Below, piece by piece: positions 22,783-32,166 of a stretch of 35,162 nt of DNA. The notes beneath the pieces were generated by a model, which was not told where the DNA came from, did not search any database, and was given only the letters and a program-made list of their open reading frames with translations. Where the stretch lies: NCBI GenBank assembly GCA_944386635.1, contig CALXBV010000023.1, positions 1 through 35,162 on the forward strand. The letters run 5' to 3'. Within the stretch, counting starts at the first letter, position 1. The number at the start of each line of letters is the position of its first letter. The position numbers and the translations under genes are program-made. The DNA comes from an uncultured Clostridia bacterium (GTDB lineage Bacteria; Bacillota; Clostridia; TANB77; CAG-465).

Positions 22783-24027
22783 ATGAGTATGAGTAAAATT
22801 TCACGTAGTATAGTAGTAGCAATTTTTGTAGCACTTATTATATTTTTAGGAGTAACTGATTGTATATATATAAATAAAGGACTTGGCGATGGAAATGGGC
22901 CAAGTAATATTGTAAAGTTTGGATATTTTGTCTTGGTATTTGTACTTGTCTTTTTATATACATATGTAAGAGAGAAAATTTCAAGACTAAAATTACAAAA
23001 AATAATAGCAACAATGTATAGATATATATATATAATATTAGTTATGTTGGGATCTACTTTTTTTAAAGTATATAATGTTATGGATTTATATCCTAAGTCT
23101 ACATTAATACTATATTTTGTATTAACTTATCTTATAGGATTTTTTATTCAAAGAATTATATTTAATGTCTCAAAAAGTGATGTTTTATCTGTATTAGGTA
23201 TGTTTATTTATTTTACGCTTCCTAATATAATAGATGATAAAACAACTGATTTGAATTCTAAATTTATAGCACTTACTTTGTTGTTAGCAATATATGTTAT
23301 GCAAAAACTTATAGATGAGTTAAAGCAATTAAATATAAAAAATAAAAAATATATAATACAAGCTACTATTTTAGGAGTTTGTATTGGTATTAGTACATTA
23401 GTTGGAAATAGTTACTTGATATGGATAGTAGTAGGGGTTATGTCTCTATTTATAACATCAAATCTTGATACTACAAGCCTTAAATTATCAAAAAGACCTA
23501 GTAATGCAATAAAAAGAAGAAGAAATAACTATTTCATATACAAGGTTGAAAGGATAAAGATTAGTAAACTTTTAATTTCTTTAATAATTATTTTTGCTAT
23601 AGTAGTATGTATTTATTTTGGAGGAAGAATTATAGTAACTAAGCTTGCTTCAAGCCAAAATGGAGTTTGTACTAATATTGTTAATGATTTAAGATTTGGA
23701 GTTAATACAGTTGTAGATACTACTGTGGATAATGTGATGAATCAGGCATATAGCTTTGCTGGAATGTCTACAAAGTTCTATTTACTATGTTATATATATA
23801 TAATAATTATGGAAATTTTATCCGTAATTTTACACAGAAAATATGATACTAAATCCACATTATTAAAAGTAATATTTATATCTTTAGTTGTTGTTTTAAC
23901 TATATTTAATGTAGATATATTATATTATCAGTCAATACTTACTTTACTTTTAGTAATAATTTGTATAGTTAATACAACTAATATTTATTATAATAGAGAA
24001 GAAAGAATAAAAATGATTGAGGCATAA
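22783..24027 (+). CDS. Polytopic membrane protein, unknown function
   Basis: 414 aa from the ATG at 22783; a GTG at 22771 is also in frame but lies in the likely ribosome binding region (GAGTGG). About ten to twelve hydrophobic segments cover most of the length, for example IVVAIFVALIIFLGVTDCIYI at the N-terminus and LLLVIICIVNTT at the C-terminus. A basic loop (SKRPSNAIKRRRNNYF, around 240-256) is presumably cytoplasmic. The topology recalls glycan-lipid transferases or polymerases, and the preceding nucleotidyltransferase fits that, but no diagnostic motif is seen. It lies 18 bases before dnaG. Confidence 0.8.
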   Translation: MSMSKISRSIVVAIFVALIIFLGVTDCIYINKGLGDGNGPSNIVKFGYFVLVFVLVFLYTYVREKISRLKLQKIIATMYRYIYIILVMLGSTFFKVYNVMDLYPKSTLILYFVLTYLIGFFIQRIIFNVSKSDVLSVLGMFIYFTLPNIIDDKTTDLNSKFIALTLLLAIYVMQKLIDELKQLNIKNKKYIIQATILGVCIGISTLVGNSYLIWIVVGVMSLFITSNLDTTSLKLSKRPSNAIKRRRNNYFIYKVERIKISKLLISLIIIFAIVVCIYFGGRIIVTKLASSQNGVCTNIVNDLRFGVNTVVDTTVDNVMNQAYSFAGMSTKFYLLCYIYIIIMEILSVILHRKYDTKSTLLKVIFISLVVVLTIFNVDILYYQSILTLLLVIICIVNTTNIYYNREERIKMIEA

Positions 24028-24045
24028 AGGGAAGGTGTTGAGCAG

Positions 24046-25857
24046 GTGGCTTATTATTCAGGTGATTTAATAGAAGAAGTTATATCTCAAAACGATATAG
24101 TTGAAGTAATATCTGAATATGTAGTTTTAAAGAAAAGTGGAAGAAACTATATGGGATTATGTCCTTTTCATAGGGAGAAAACACCATCATTTTGTGTTTC
24201 AATGGATAAGCAAATCTTTAAGTGTTTTGGTTGCTCTGAAGGTGGAAATGTAATATCATTTATAATGAAAATAGAAAATATAGATTTTTGGGATGCTGTA
24301 GAAATGCTTGCTGAAAGAGCAAATATAGATACTAGTAGATTTGAAGTTAAGACTTATAATGATAAAATAGATACTCATAAAAAAGATTTAAAAGATGCAA
24401 TATTTAATATTAATAGAGATGCGGGTTTGTTTTATCATAATAATTTAATAGAGCTATTGAAAGAAGATAATAATCCTGTAAAAGAATATATAATAAAAAG
24501 AAAATTAGATATAAAAACAATTAATAAATTTGGCATTGGATATGCAACTGGAAAAGTACCTTTATATGATCACTTAATAAAATTAGGTTATACAAAGGAA
24601 GAAATTTTAGCTTCTGGCATTATTATAGAAAATGGTAATGGTAAGATGTATGATAGATTTTATTCTAGAATAATATTTCCAATTTTTGATATTAGAGATA
24701 GAACAATTGCTTTTGGAGGAAGAGCATTTAGCTCTAAAGTTTTGGATAAAACAATTCCGAAATATGTAAATTCTCCAGAAAATGATATCTATCATAAAGG
24801 AAAAACGTTATATTTAATGAACTTTGCTAAAAGAGAAAAATTAGATAATATAATAATTGTTGAAGGCTATATGGATGCTATAGCATTGCAAAAATTTGGC
24901 TTTAAAAATGCAGTGGCGTCTTTGGGAACTGCTCTTACGGAAAATCAAGCGCGTCTTATAAAAAAATATACAGATAAAGTAATTATAGGTTATGATCAAG
25001 ACGGTGCAGGACAAGCCGCTACAATGAGAGGATTAGACATATTAGTAAATCATGGATTAAATGTTAAAGTATTAAAACTAGATCATGATGATGTCAAAGA
25101 TCCTGATGAATATTTAAATAAGTATGGAGCAGAAAGACTAAAAAAATGTATAGATAATGCAATATCTTTGGTTGAATTTAAAGTATCAATTTTAGAAAAA
25201 GATTTAGATTTAGAAAATTTTGATTCAAAAGTAAAATTTTTAACAGGTGTTTCTAATATATTATCTAAAATTGATAATAATATAGAAAGAGATATGTATA
25301 TAGATAAAATTTCAAAAAAATATGGCATGAGTCCTGGACCTATTTTAAAAGAAGTAGAAAAAGGAATGACAAAGAAAAATAATAATGATGTTGCTATAGA
25401 TATGCAATCTCTAAATAAAAAAATGCATTTAATAACAAATGTAAGGAAAAGGCAAGAACAATATATTGTTGCTTTGATGCTGTCTAAAAAGCCACCAATT
25501 CAACAAGAAATTATAAAAAATATAAAATCTTCAGATATAGACAATGAAGATGTTAGAAAAATTTATGATTTCATATTATCTTTAATGGATAATTATGATA
25601 TAAATAAAATTGATGTCTTATCTAAAATACAAGATGAAGATATGATAAAGGAAATCACCGATATAATGTATATCGACATTTCAGGGTATGAAGAAAAGTT
25701 ACTTCAGGATGTATTAAAGAATAAGAAAAAAGAAAAATTATATGCTAGACGAGATGAAATATTAAAGCGATTAGATGAAAACATCTCAAAAGACGAAAGT
25801 GAGATAATAAAATATGAGTTAAATCAGATTATAATCGAGCTTTCAAAATTGAAGTAA
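24046..25857 (+). CDS. dnaG: DNA primase
   Basis: 603 aa primase that makes RNA primers at the fork. The start is GTG at 24046, giving MAYYSGDLIEEV; AAGGGAAGG lies about 10 nt upstream and no ATG is available. The N-terminal CHC2 zinc site is C39, H42, C60 and C63 (CPFHREKTPSF...FKCFGC). The Toprim core shows IIVEGYMDAIALQKFG and GYDQDGAGQAA (around 275-320). The C-terminal helicase-binding domain (after about 450) is divergent, as usual in Firmicutes. It is immediately upstream of rpoD, the classic arrangement, but without rpsU in front. Confidence 0.96.
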   Translation: MAYYSGDLIEEVISQNDIVEVISEYVVLKKSGRNYMGLCPFHREKTPSFCVSMDKQIFKCFGCSEGGNVISFIMKIENIDFWDAVEMLAERANIDTSRFEVKTYNDKIDTHKKDLKDAIFNINRDAGLFYHNNLIELLKEDNNPVKEYIIKRKLDIKTINKFGIGYATGKVPLYDHLIKLGYTKEEILASGIIIENGNGKMYDRFYSRIIFPIFDIRDRTIAFGGRAFSSKVLDKTIPKYVNSPENDIYHKGKTLYLMNFAKREKLDNIIIVEGYMDAIALQKFGFKNAVASLGTALTENQARLIKKYTDKVIIGYDQDGAGQAATMRGLDILVNHGLNVKVLKLDHDDVKDPDEYLNKYGAERLKKCIDNAISLVEFKVSILEKDLDLENFDSKVKFLTGVSNILSKIDNNIERDMYIDKISKKYGMSPGPILKEVEKGMTKKNNNDVAIDMQSLNKKMHLITNVRKRQEQYIVALMLSKKPPIQQEIIKNIKSSDIDNEDVRKIYDFILSLMDNYDINKIDVLSKIQDEDMIKEITDIMYIDISGYEEKLLQDVLKNKKKEKLYARRDEILKRLDENISKDESEIIKYELNQIIIELSKLK

Positions 25858-25872
25858 AAGGAGTCTCTGTGA

Positions 25873-27156
25873 ATGGAAAAGGAAGAAAAAAAATTATCAG
25901 ATGATAAGAAATTAGAAATTAAAAATGATGATAAAAAATTAGAAACTAAAAACAAAGAACTTACTCAAAAAGAGAAAGTAAAACAATTTATAGACCAAGC
26001 AATAAAAGCAAAAAAGGTCTTAATGAAAGATGTAATTGAATTTATTAGTAAGGAGAATATTGATTCTGAGTATGTAACAAAAATATATGATGAATTGGAC
26101 AAAGCTAAAGTTAATTTAGTACTTGATGACGAAGATGATGAAAAAGATATGCAAATCGAAGGAAAAATTAAAGAAGAGCTAGATGATCCAGAAAAAAAAG
26201 ATGAGGATAATACAGCTGTAACAGACTTGGATATAGAGCCTAATCTTGAAGATATTGATGAAACGGAAAAAGATATATTGCTTAAAGATATGCATGATAT
26301 GTCTTTTGTGGATAATTTAAATGTTGATGATCCAGTAAAAATGTTCTTAAAAGAAATAGGAAAAATACCACTTTTAACATATGAAGAAGAAAATGCTCTT
26401 GCTGAAAGGATGTTAAAAGGAGATAAAGAAGCAAAAAAACAACTTATTGAATCTAATTTACGTTTAGTTGTTAGTATTGCTAAAAAATACATAGGCAGAG
26501 GTATGAATTTCTTAGATTTAATTCAAGAAGGAAATTTAGGTTTAATAAAAGCTGTAGATAAATTTGATCAGACAAAAGGATATAAATTTTCTACATATGC
26601 AACATGGTGGATAAGACAAGCCATAACAAGAGCTATAGCTGATCAAGCAAGAACAATAAGAATACCTGTACATATGGTAGAAACAATAAATAAATTAATA
26701 AAGACATCTAGACATCTATTACAAACATTAGGTAGAGAGCCAACTCCAGAAGAAATTGCAAAAGAATTAGAGATGCCTGTTGAGAAGGTAAGAGAAATAT
26801 TAAAAGTAGCTCAAGAGCCTATTTCTTTAGAGACACCAGTTGGCGAAGAAGATGAAAGTAGTCTTGGTAATTTTATTCCAGATGAAGATGCACCATCACC
26901 ATCTGAACAAGCTGCAGACACTTTACTTAGAGAACATATAGAAGAGGTAATGCAGACATTAACACCAAGAGAAGCAAAAGTACTAAAGTTAAGATTTGGT
27001 TTGGAAGATGGAAGAATGAGAACATTAGAAGAAGTTGGAAAAGAATTTGATGTTACACGTGAGCGTATAAGACAGATTGAAGCAAAAGCATTAAGAAAAC
27101 TTAGACATCCAAGTAGAAGTAAAAAGTTAAAAGATTTTATGAGTAGCGACTATTAA
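25873..27156 (+). CDS. rpoD: Primary RNA polymerase sigma factor (sigma-A / sigma-70)
   Basis: 427 aa. An acidic, variable region 1.1 (1-150) precedes region 1.2 ([17 protein letters not shown], from 152). Region 2 (about 195-268) has [27 protein letters not shown] and the -10 recognition helix [15 protein letters not shown]. Region 3 is intact, and region 4.2 (about 383-412) reads [24 protein letters not shown]. It should read the TTGACA/TATAAT promoters that dominate this window. Ribosome binding site AAAGGAG overlaps the dnaG stop region, 15 bases upstream. Confidence 0.97.
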   Translation: MEKEEKKLSDDKKLEIKNDDKKLETKNKELTQKEKVKQFIDQAIKAKKVLMKDVIEFISKENIDSEYVTKIYDELDKAKVNLVLDDEDDEKDMQIEGKIKEELDDPEKKDEDNTAVTDLDIEPNLEDIDETEKDILLKDMHDMSFVDNLNVDDPVKMFLKEIGKIPLLTYEEENALAERMLKGDKEAKKQLIESNLRLVVSIAKKYIGRGMNFLDLIQEGNLGLIKAVDKFDQTKGYKFSTYATWWIRQAITRAIADQARTIRIPVHMVETINKLIKTSRHLLQTLGREPTPEEIAKELEMPVEKVREILKVAQEPISLETPVGEEDESSLGNFIPDEDAPSPSEQAADTLLREHIEEVMQTLTPREAKVLKLRFGLEDGRMRTLEEVGKEFDVTRERIRQIEAKALRKLRHPSRSKKLKDFMSSDY

Positions 27157-27184
27157 TATAAGTTAATTATAAGGGGAGAAGATT

Positions 27185-27652
27185 ATGGGAGTATTAGTAG
27201 CTGTAGTTATGATACTATATGTTGTTTTATTTGCTTTTGGTTTTATTTCATATGTATTTAACTCTGTTGGATTATATGAAATTGCTAAAAGAGAAGATGA
27301 AAAGCCATATATTTTAGCATGGATTCCATGCATAAATAAATATTTGTTAGGAAGAATTGCTTTTAAATCTGATTCGCATGCACTGATATTAACTTTTTTA
27401 AGTTTAGGTACCACATTTTTTTCTTTATTTATATTATTTATGTATGGTGAGTTGTATGCTATTTTAGCTCTTCTACTTATTAGCTTTACACTTTCAATTA
27501 TAACTACTATATATTCATATATTGCAAGGTATAAAATATATAGTAGATATAGTAAAAGTACAATTTTAATGACAATATTTGATGTTATTTCTTGTGGTAT
27601 ATTAGGACCAATATTTTTATTTGCAATAAGAAATAATGAGGAAAACAAATAG
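27185..27652 (+). CDS. Small membrane protein (DUF5684-like)
   Basis: 155 aa with about four membrane segments. The stretch GLYEIAKREDEKPYILAWIPCINKYLLGRIAF (32-63), with a loop Lys-Pro and WIPCIN, is typical of a small Firmicute family of unknown function that I know as DUF5684-like. The remaining segments are LTFLSLGTTFFSLFILFMYG, AILALLLISFTLSIITTIYSYIA and a C-terminal helix ending in EENK. Ribosome binding site AAGGGGAG. It probably is the last gene of the dnaG-rpoD transcript, ended by the 16-bp hairpin at 27653. Confidence 0.75.
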   Translation: MGVLVAVVMILYVVLFAFGFISYVFNSVGLYEIAKREDEKPYILAWIPCINKYLLGRIAFKSDSHALILTFLSLGTTFFSLFILFMYGELYAILALLLISFTLSIITTIYSYIARYKIYSRYSKSTILMTIFDVISCGILGPIFLFAIRNNEENK

Positions 27653-27688
27653 AATAAAATATGCACTTGACAAAGTGCATATTTTATT
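27653..27688 (+). terminator. Perfect 16-bp hairpin: terminator that also holds the ctsR -35 box
   Basis: AATAAAATATGCACTT (27653-27668), loop GACA, AAGTGCATATTTTATT (27673-27688). It begins one base after the stop codon of the preceding gene. Loop plus two stem bases give TTGACA, the ctsR -35. The T-rich 3' arm makes termination plausible but not certain. Confidence 0.7.
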
Positions 27689-27695
27689 GTACAAT
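27667..27695 (+). promoter_or_regulatory. Sigma-A promoter of ctsR-mcsA-mcsB-clpC
   Basis: TTGACA (27667-27672), 17-nt spacer, TACAAT (27690-27695). The spacer is the 3' arm of the hairpin. The CtsR operator starts at the next base. Confidence 0.88.
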
Positions 27696-27712
27696 AGTCA
27701 AAGATAGTCAAA
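27696..27712 (+). promoter_or_regulatory. CtsR operator
   Basis: Direct heptad repeat AGTCAAA-GAT-AGTCAAA, a full match to the CtsR box RGTCAAA-NAN-RGTCAAA. It covers the expected start of transcription directly after the -10 box, so CtsR would repress its own operon until heat stress. Confidence 0.93.
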
Positions 27713-27725
27713 GTAAGGAGTAAGT

Positions 27726-28172
27726 ATGAATTTATCAGATTTAATAGAAGAATATATAAAAAGTGCTATTAATGAACAGCATTGTGTAGAATTAAAAAGA
27801 AGTGAATTAGCACAAACATTTAATTGTGTTCCTTCTCAGATAAATTATGTAATTTCTACAAGGTTTATACCAGAGTTAGGATTTTATGTAGAAAGTAAAA
27901 GAGGGGGAGGAGGCTATATTAAAATTAGTCAGGTAAATACTTCGGAATGTGATTATATAAAAAATATAGTTGGAAAAATAGGTAATAAAATGTCACAAAG
28001 TACATTAGATATTTACTTAAAAGATTTACTTAGATATAATATAATAGATAATAAATGTGCAACTATTATTTCATCGGCATTGTCTGAAAATAGCTTAAAA
28101 AAGGTAAATAAATTAAAAAGAGATGAGATTAGAGCAGATATGTTTAAAAATATAATAGTTAGTTTAAAATAA
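27726..28172 (+). CDS. ctsR: Transcriptional repressor CtsR
   Basis: 148 aa. CtsR is the heat-sensing dimeric repressor of clp genes. Its winged-helix N-terminal domain shows LSDLIEEYIKSAI, ELAQTFNCVPSQINYVISTRF (recognition helix) and the glycine-rich wing KRGGGGYIKI (59-68). The C-terminal four-helix domain (85-148) contains the surface for McsB/ClpC-directed turnover. AAGGAG is 5 nt from the ATG. It is the first gene of the operon it regulates, through the operator at 27696-27712. Confidence 0.96.
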   Translation: MNLSDLIEEYIKSAINEQHCVELKRSELAQTFNCVPSQINYVISTRFIPELGFYVESKRGGGGYIKISQVNTSECDYIKNIVGKIGNKMSQSTLDIYLKDLLRYNIIDNKCATIISSALSENSLKKVNKLKRDEIRADMFKNIIVSLK

Positions 28173-28187
28173 GAATGGAGGAATAAT

Positions 28188-28664
28188 ATGATTTGTTCAA
28201 ATTGTGGAAAAAATAAAGCAAATATTACATATAAGCAAAATATAAATGGAAAGGTAATAACATTAAATTTATGTGAAAGCTGTGCACATGAGTTAGGAGT
28301 TTTTAATAGTTTTGATGATATATTCTCTCCTATGGTATTAGATTTTGGATATGTGTTGCCAGAGGAGATAAAATGTAAAAAATGCGGATATACTCTTTCA
28401 AAGTACAGAGCTACAGGACTTTTTGGATGTGATGAGTGTTATAAAACATTCAAAAAGGAAATAGATGAAATATTATTAAAGATACAAGGAAGAAATAGAC
28501 ATATAAAAGAGGAAAAAAATATTGAGAAAAATAGTGTAAGTGAAGTAGATGATTTAAAAGAAAAAATGAAGCAATTAGTTAAAGAGGAAAAGTTTGAAGA
28601 GGCAGCAGTAGTAAGAGATAAAATAAAAGAATTAGAAAAAAATTCTAAAAAGGAGGAAAAATAA
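28188..28664 (+). CDS. mcsA: McsA, activator of the McsB arginine kinase
   Basis: 158 aa. Cysteine pairs CSNC (3-6) and CESC (around 29-32) form one zinc site, and CKKC (around 64) with CDEC (around 83) form the second. A C-terminal UVR motif, LKEKMKQLVKEEKFEEAAVVRDKIKEL (124-150), matches the McsA plan. McsA stimulates McsB and helps deliver it to ClpC. The stop codon TAA is directly followed by the mcsB ATG, and the mcsB ribosome binding site AAGGAGG lies in its last codons, so the two are coupled. Confidence 0.93.
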   Translation: MICSNCGKNKANITYKQNINGKVITLNLCESCAHELGVFNSFDDIFSPMVLDFGYVLPEEIKCKKCGYTLSKYRATGLFGCDECYKTFKKEIDEILLKIQGRNRHIKEEKNIEKNSVSEVDDLKEKMKQLVKEEKFEEAAVVRDKIKELEKNSKKEEK

Positions 28665-29636
28665 ATGGATATGTATAATGATGTTGTTTTAACAACAAGA
28701 ATTAGATTAGCAAGAAATATAAGTGGATACAATTTTCCAAATAATATGATAAAAAAACAGAAAGAAGAAATTCTAAATCTTGTTAAAGAGAAGTTAAAAG
28801 ATAAATATAAAATTTTAGATTTAGATAATATTGATGATATAACAAAAATGTCTCTTGTAGAGACACATACAATATCTAAAGAATTAGTTCAAAGTGCGGG
28901 ATCAGCTTTAATAATAGATGAAAAAAATAACATTACTACAATGATTAATGAGGAAGATCATTTTAGAATACAAGTGTTTGAGCATAATTTTAATTTAGAA
29001 GAAGCATATAATAAAATTAAGACTTTTGATAATAATGTTGCTAAAAGTATTAAATATGCATATGATGAAGATTATGGATATATAACAGCGTGTCCTACAT
29101 GTATTGGTACAGGTATGAGAGTATCAGTAATGTTACATCTACCAGCTTTAGAAAAAATAGGACTACTTGAGAGAATTTTTAATGAAATAACAAATCTTGG
29201 AATATCTGTAAGAGGTATATATGGAGAAAATACAAATGGAGATGGATGTATTTATCAAATATCAAATCAAAAGACACTTGGAATAAGAGAAAGAGATATA
29301 ATAGAACAAGTAAGACAGGTTACAAAATATGTAGTAAAGCAAGAAAGAAAGGCAAGAAAAATATTAAAAAATAGGATAGAAGTAAAAGATGAGATCTTTA
29401 GATCTTATGGAATATTAAAGAATGCTATGATTATGTCTAAAAAGGAAGCTTTTGAATTAATATCTAATATACGTTTAGGAATAAATATGGGATTAATAAA
29501 TGACATTAGTTTGCAAGATGTAGATAGTTTGATTGAAAATATTGGTAAAAATACTCTCAGAAAAAAATTCAAAGAAGATTTTCCAAGAGAGCAAGAAAAT
29601 ATTAAAAGAGCAGAATATATAAAAAATAGTATATAA
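28665..29636 (+). CDS. mcsB: Protein arginine kinase McsB
   Basis: 323 aa, about 30 shorter than Bacillus McsB. It phosphorylates arginines to mark proteins for ClpCP. It has the phosphagen-kinase-like catalytic fold: VVLTTRIRLARNISGYNFP (7-25) with nucleotide-contacting arginines, NEEDHFRIQ (95-103) with the catalytic acidic pair, and CPTCIGTGMRVSVMLHLP (143-160). In the last motif the usual CPTNxGTG has Cys146 where Asn is expected. The C-terminal phospho-arginine-binding region is present (SYGILKNAMIMSKKEAFELISNIRLG). It starts directly after mcsA. Confidence 0.94.
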   Translation: MDMYNDVVLTTRIRLARNISGYNFPNNMIKKQKEEILNLVKEKLKDKYKILDLDNIDDITKMSLVETHTISKELVQSAGSALIIDEKNNITTMINEEDHFRIQVFEHNFNLEEAYNKIKTFDNNVAKSIKYAYDEDYGYITACPTCIGTGMRVSVMLHLPALEKIGLLERIFNEITNLGISVRGIYGENTNGDGCIYQISNQKTLGIRERDIIEQVRQVTKYVVKQERKARKILKNRIEVKDEIFRSYGILKNAMIMSKKEAFELISNIRLGINMGLINDISLQDVDSLIENIGKNTLRKKFKEDFPREQENIKRAEYIKNSI

Positions 29637-29662
29637 TATGAAGAAATATGAAGGGAGATAAA

Positions 29663-32107
29663 ATGATGTACGAATTTACAGAAAGTGCAAGAAAGGTAAT
29701 TGAGTGTGCAAGACGTTTTTCAATAGATAATAATTATCCATACATAGGAACAGAACATATATTATATGGTTTAATTGCAGAAGGAGAAGGACTTGCAGCA
29801 GTTATTTTAAAAAAACAAGATCTTACAGCAGAATATATAGAAGATGAAATATTAAAAATAGATGGTGTAATGAATACAGAGGTTAATGAAGATGAAGTAG
29901 ACTTTACACCAAGAGCAAAAAGAATTATAGCAAACAGTCAAAAAGAAGCATTGAGAATGGGACAAAATTATGTTGGATCTGAACATATTTTATTATCTTT
30001 AATGAGGGAAATTGATAGTGTGGCTGTTAGAATATTAATAGATGCAGATATTGATCCACAAAAAATATTTACAGAGTTATTAAAAATATTAGGAGATGAA
30101 TCTCCAATATCAGATAATTATCATGATCCAGCAAACATAGAAAATAAGTCTAAAAATAATACGCCAACATTAAATCAATATGGAAAAGATTTAACAGAAC
30201 TTGCAAAGCAAAATAAATTAGATCCAGTAATAGGAAGAGAAAAAGAGATTGAAAGAGTTATTGAAATATTAAGTAGAAGAACAAAAAACAATCCATGCTT
30301 AATCGGAGAGCCAGGGGTTGGTAAAACAGCAGTAGTAGAAGGACTTGCACAAATGATAAAAGAAAATAATGTGCCGGAAATATTAAAAAATAAAAGAGTT
30401 GTATCTTTAGATATTGCTTCAATGATAGCTGGTGCAAAATATAGAGGAGATTTTGAAGAGAGACTAAAAAAATCACTTCAAGAGATAAAAGCAGCTAACA
30501 ATGTTATTTTATTTATAGATGAAATACATACTATTGTTGGTGCAGGCTCTGCAGAGGGAGCAATGGATGCTGCTAATATTTTAAAGCCTTTACTTTCAAG
30601 AGGCGAAATACAGGTTATAGGTGCTACAACATTAAATGAATATAGAAAATATATAGAAAAAGATAGTGCACTAGAAAGAAGATTTCAGAGTGTTATAGTT
30701 GAAGAGCCAAGTGTTGAAGATACTATAGAAATATTAAAAGGACTAAAGGATAAGTATGAGGCACATCATAAAGTAAAAATTACTGATGAAGCTATTAAAG
30801 AGGCTACAATTTTATCTGAAAGATATATAACTGATAGATTTTTACCAGATAAAGCGATAGATTTAATAGATGAAGCTTGTTCGAAAGTAAAAATTAAAAG
30901 TTTAACAAAACCTGAAAGTTTTAAAAATTTAGAAAAAGAATTAGATAAAAAATCAAAGGAAAAGGAAGAAGCTATAATATCTCAAAATTTTGAAAAGGCA
31001 GCTAAAATTAGAGATGAAGAAAAAGCACTTAAAGAGAAATTAAATAAGCAAGATGAAAAATGGAAAAAACAAGAAAATAATAAGGAGATATCTATAGGTA
31101 AAGAAGAAATATGTGAAGTTGTTTCAAACTGGACAAAAATACCGGTAACTAAGCTTACACAAACAGAATCTGAAAAGATTAAGAATCTAGATAAAGAGTT
31201 AAAGAAGAGAGTAATTGGTCAAGATGAAGCAATTGACGTATTATCTAAAGCTATAAAAAGAGCAAGAGTTGGTTTAAAAGATGAAAATAGGCCAATAGGA
31301 TCATTTATGTTCTTAGGACCTACTGGTGTTGGTAAGACAGAGCTAACAAAGGCATTGGCTGCTAATATGTTTGGCAGTGAAAATGCAATGATAAGATTAG
31401 ATATGTCTGAATATATGGAACCACATAGTGTATCTAAACTTATAGGATCACCTCCAGGATATGTTGGATATGATGATGGAGGTCAATTAACAGAGCAGGT
31501 AAGAAGAAAACCATATTCAATAATTTTATTTGATGAAATAGAAAAGGCTCATCCTGATGTATTTAATATATTATTACAAATTTTAGATGATGGCAGATTG
31601 ACAGATTCTAATGGTAGAACAGTTAATTTTAAAAATACAGTTATAATTATGACTTCAAATACAGGCGCTAGAAATATTACAGAAAGTAAATCTATAGGAT
31701 TTATAAATAGAGATGATGGTAGTGTGACATATGAAAAAGCAAAAAGTGAAGTTATGAATGAACTAAAGAAAAACTTTAGACCTGAGTTTTTAAATAGAAT
31801 TGACGAGATAATTATATTTAATAAGTTAGGAAAAGATGCAGTTGAAAAGATAGCTAGCATAATGTTAAAAGAATTTGCAGACAAATTAAAATCTAGAGAT
31901 ATATCAGTTGAAATTGATGAATCTATTGTAAAATATATAGCTAGAGTTGGATTTGATGATTTGTATGGTGCAAGACCATTAAAAAGAGCAGTGCAATCTA
32001 AAGTTGAAGATAAATTTGCCGAAGAATTGCTATATGGAAAAATAAAAGATGGAGACAATATTGTATTAAAAGCTGAAAATGATAATGTAGTAATAGAAAA
32101 AAAGTAA
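29663..32107 (+). CDS. clpC: ATP-dependent protease ATPase subunit ClpC
   Basis: 814 aa from the ATG at 29663, with AAGGGAG (29651-29657) 5 nt upstream; an in-frame ATG at 29648 lies before that site. ClpC is the AAA+ unfoldase that feeds ClpP and reads phospho-arginine. Two N-domain repeats cover 1-145. Walker A1 is GEPGVGKT (215-222), with Walker B VILFIDEIHT (281-290). The middle domain contains a UVR segment (about 424-460) for McsA/MecA-type adaptors, and Walker A2 is GPTGVGKT (552-559). An IGF tripeptide in the SKSIGFINRDD loop would dock ClpP. It is the last gene of the CtsR operon. Confidence 0.97.
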   Translation: MMYEFTESARKVIECARRFSIDNNYPYIGTEHILYGLIAEGEGLAAVILKKQDLTAEYIEDEILKIDGVMNTEVNEDEVDFTPRAKRIIANSQKEALRMGQNYVGSEHILLSLMREIDSVAVRILIDADIDPQKIFTELLKILGDESPISDNYHDPANIENKSKNNTPTLNQYGKDLTELAKQNKLDPVIGREKEIERVIEILSRRTKNNPCLIGEPGVGKTAVVEGLAQMIKENNVPEILKNKRVVSLDIASMIAGAKYRGDFEERLKKSLQEIKAANNVILFIDEIHTIVGAGSAEGAMDAANILKPLLSRGEIQVIGATTLNEYRKYIEKDSALERRFQSVIVEEPSVEDTIEILKGLKDKYEAHHKVKITDEAIKEATILSERYITDRFLPDKAIDLIDEACSKVKIKSLTKPESFKNLEKELDKKSKEKEEAIISQNFEKAAKIRDEEKALKEKLNKQDEKWKKQENNKEISIGKEEICEVVSNWTKIPVTKLTQTESEKIKNLDKELKKRVIGQDEAIDVLSKAIKRARVGLKDENRPIGSFMFLGPTGVGKTELTKALAANMFGSENAMIRLDMSEYMEPHSVSKLIGSPPGYVGYDDGGQLTEQVRRKPYSIILFDEIEKAHPDVFNILLQILDDGRLTDSNGRTVNFKNTVIIMTSNTGARNITESKSIGFINRDDGSVTYEKAKSEVMNELKKNFRPEFLNRIDEIIIFNKLGKDAVEKIASIMLKEFADKLKSRDISVEIDESIVKYIARVGFDDLYGARPLKRAVQSKVEDKFAEELLYGKIKDGDNIVLKAENDNVVIEKK

Positions 32108-32110
32108 ATG

Positions 32111-32139
32111 TTGAAATAATATAATATTTATGCTATATT
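32111..32139 (+). promoter_or_regulatory. Possible sigma-A promoter of the zinc-ribbon gene
   Basis: TTGAAA (32111-32116), 17-nt spacer, TATATT (32134-32139), 27 nt before the ATG. Confidence 0.55.
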
Positions 32140-32166
32140 TTAAATATAATAAGGAGGAGAATTTAT

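Noticed and set aside
25965..26492. 175-codon Ser/Phe-rich open frame on the minus strand inside rpoD.
   Set aside because: It is a shadow of the acidic, Lys/Glu/Asp-rich region 1 of the sigma factor; the antisense of such codons yields Ser/Phe/Leu runs.
27163..27711. 182-codon open frame on the minus strand antisense to the small membrane protein.
   Set aside because: The plus-strand gene has a strong ribosome binding site and family features; the antisense frame has neither and would start inside the ctsR operator.
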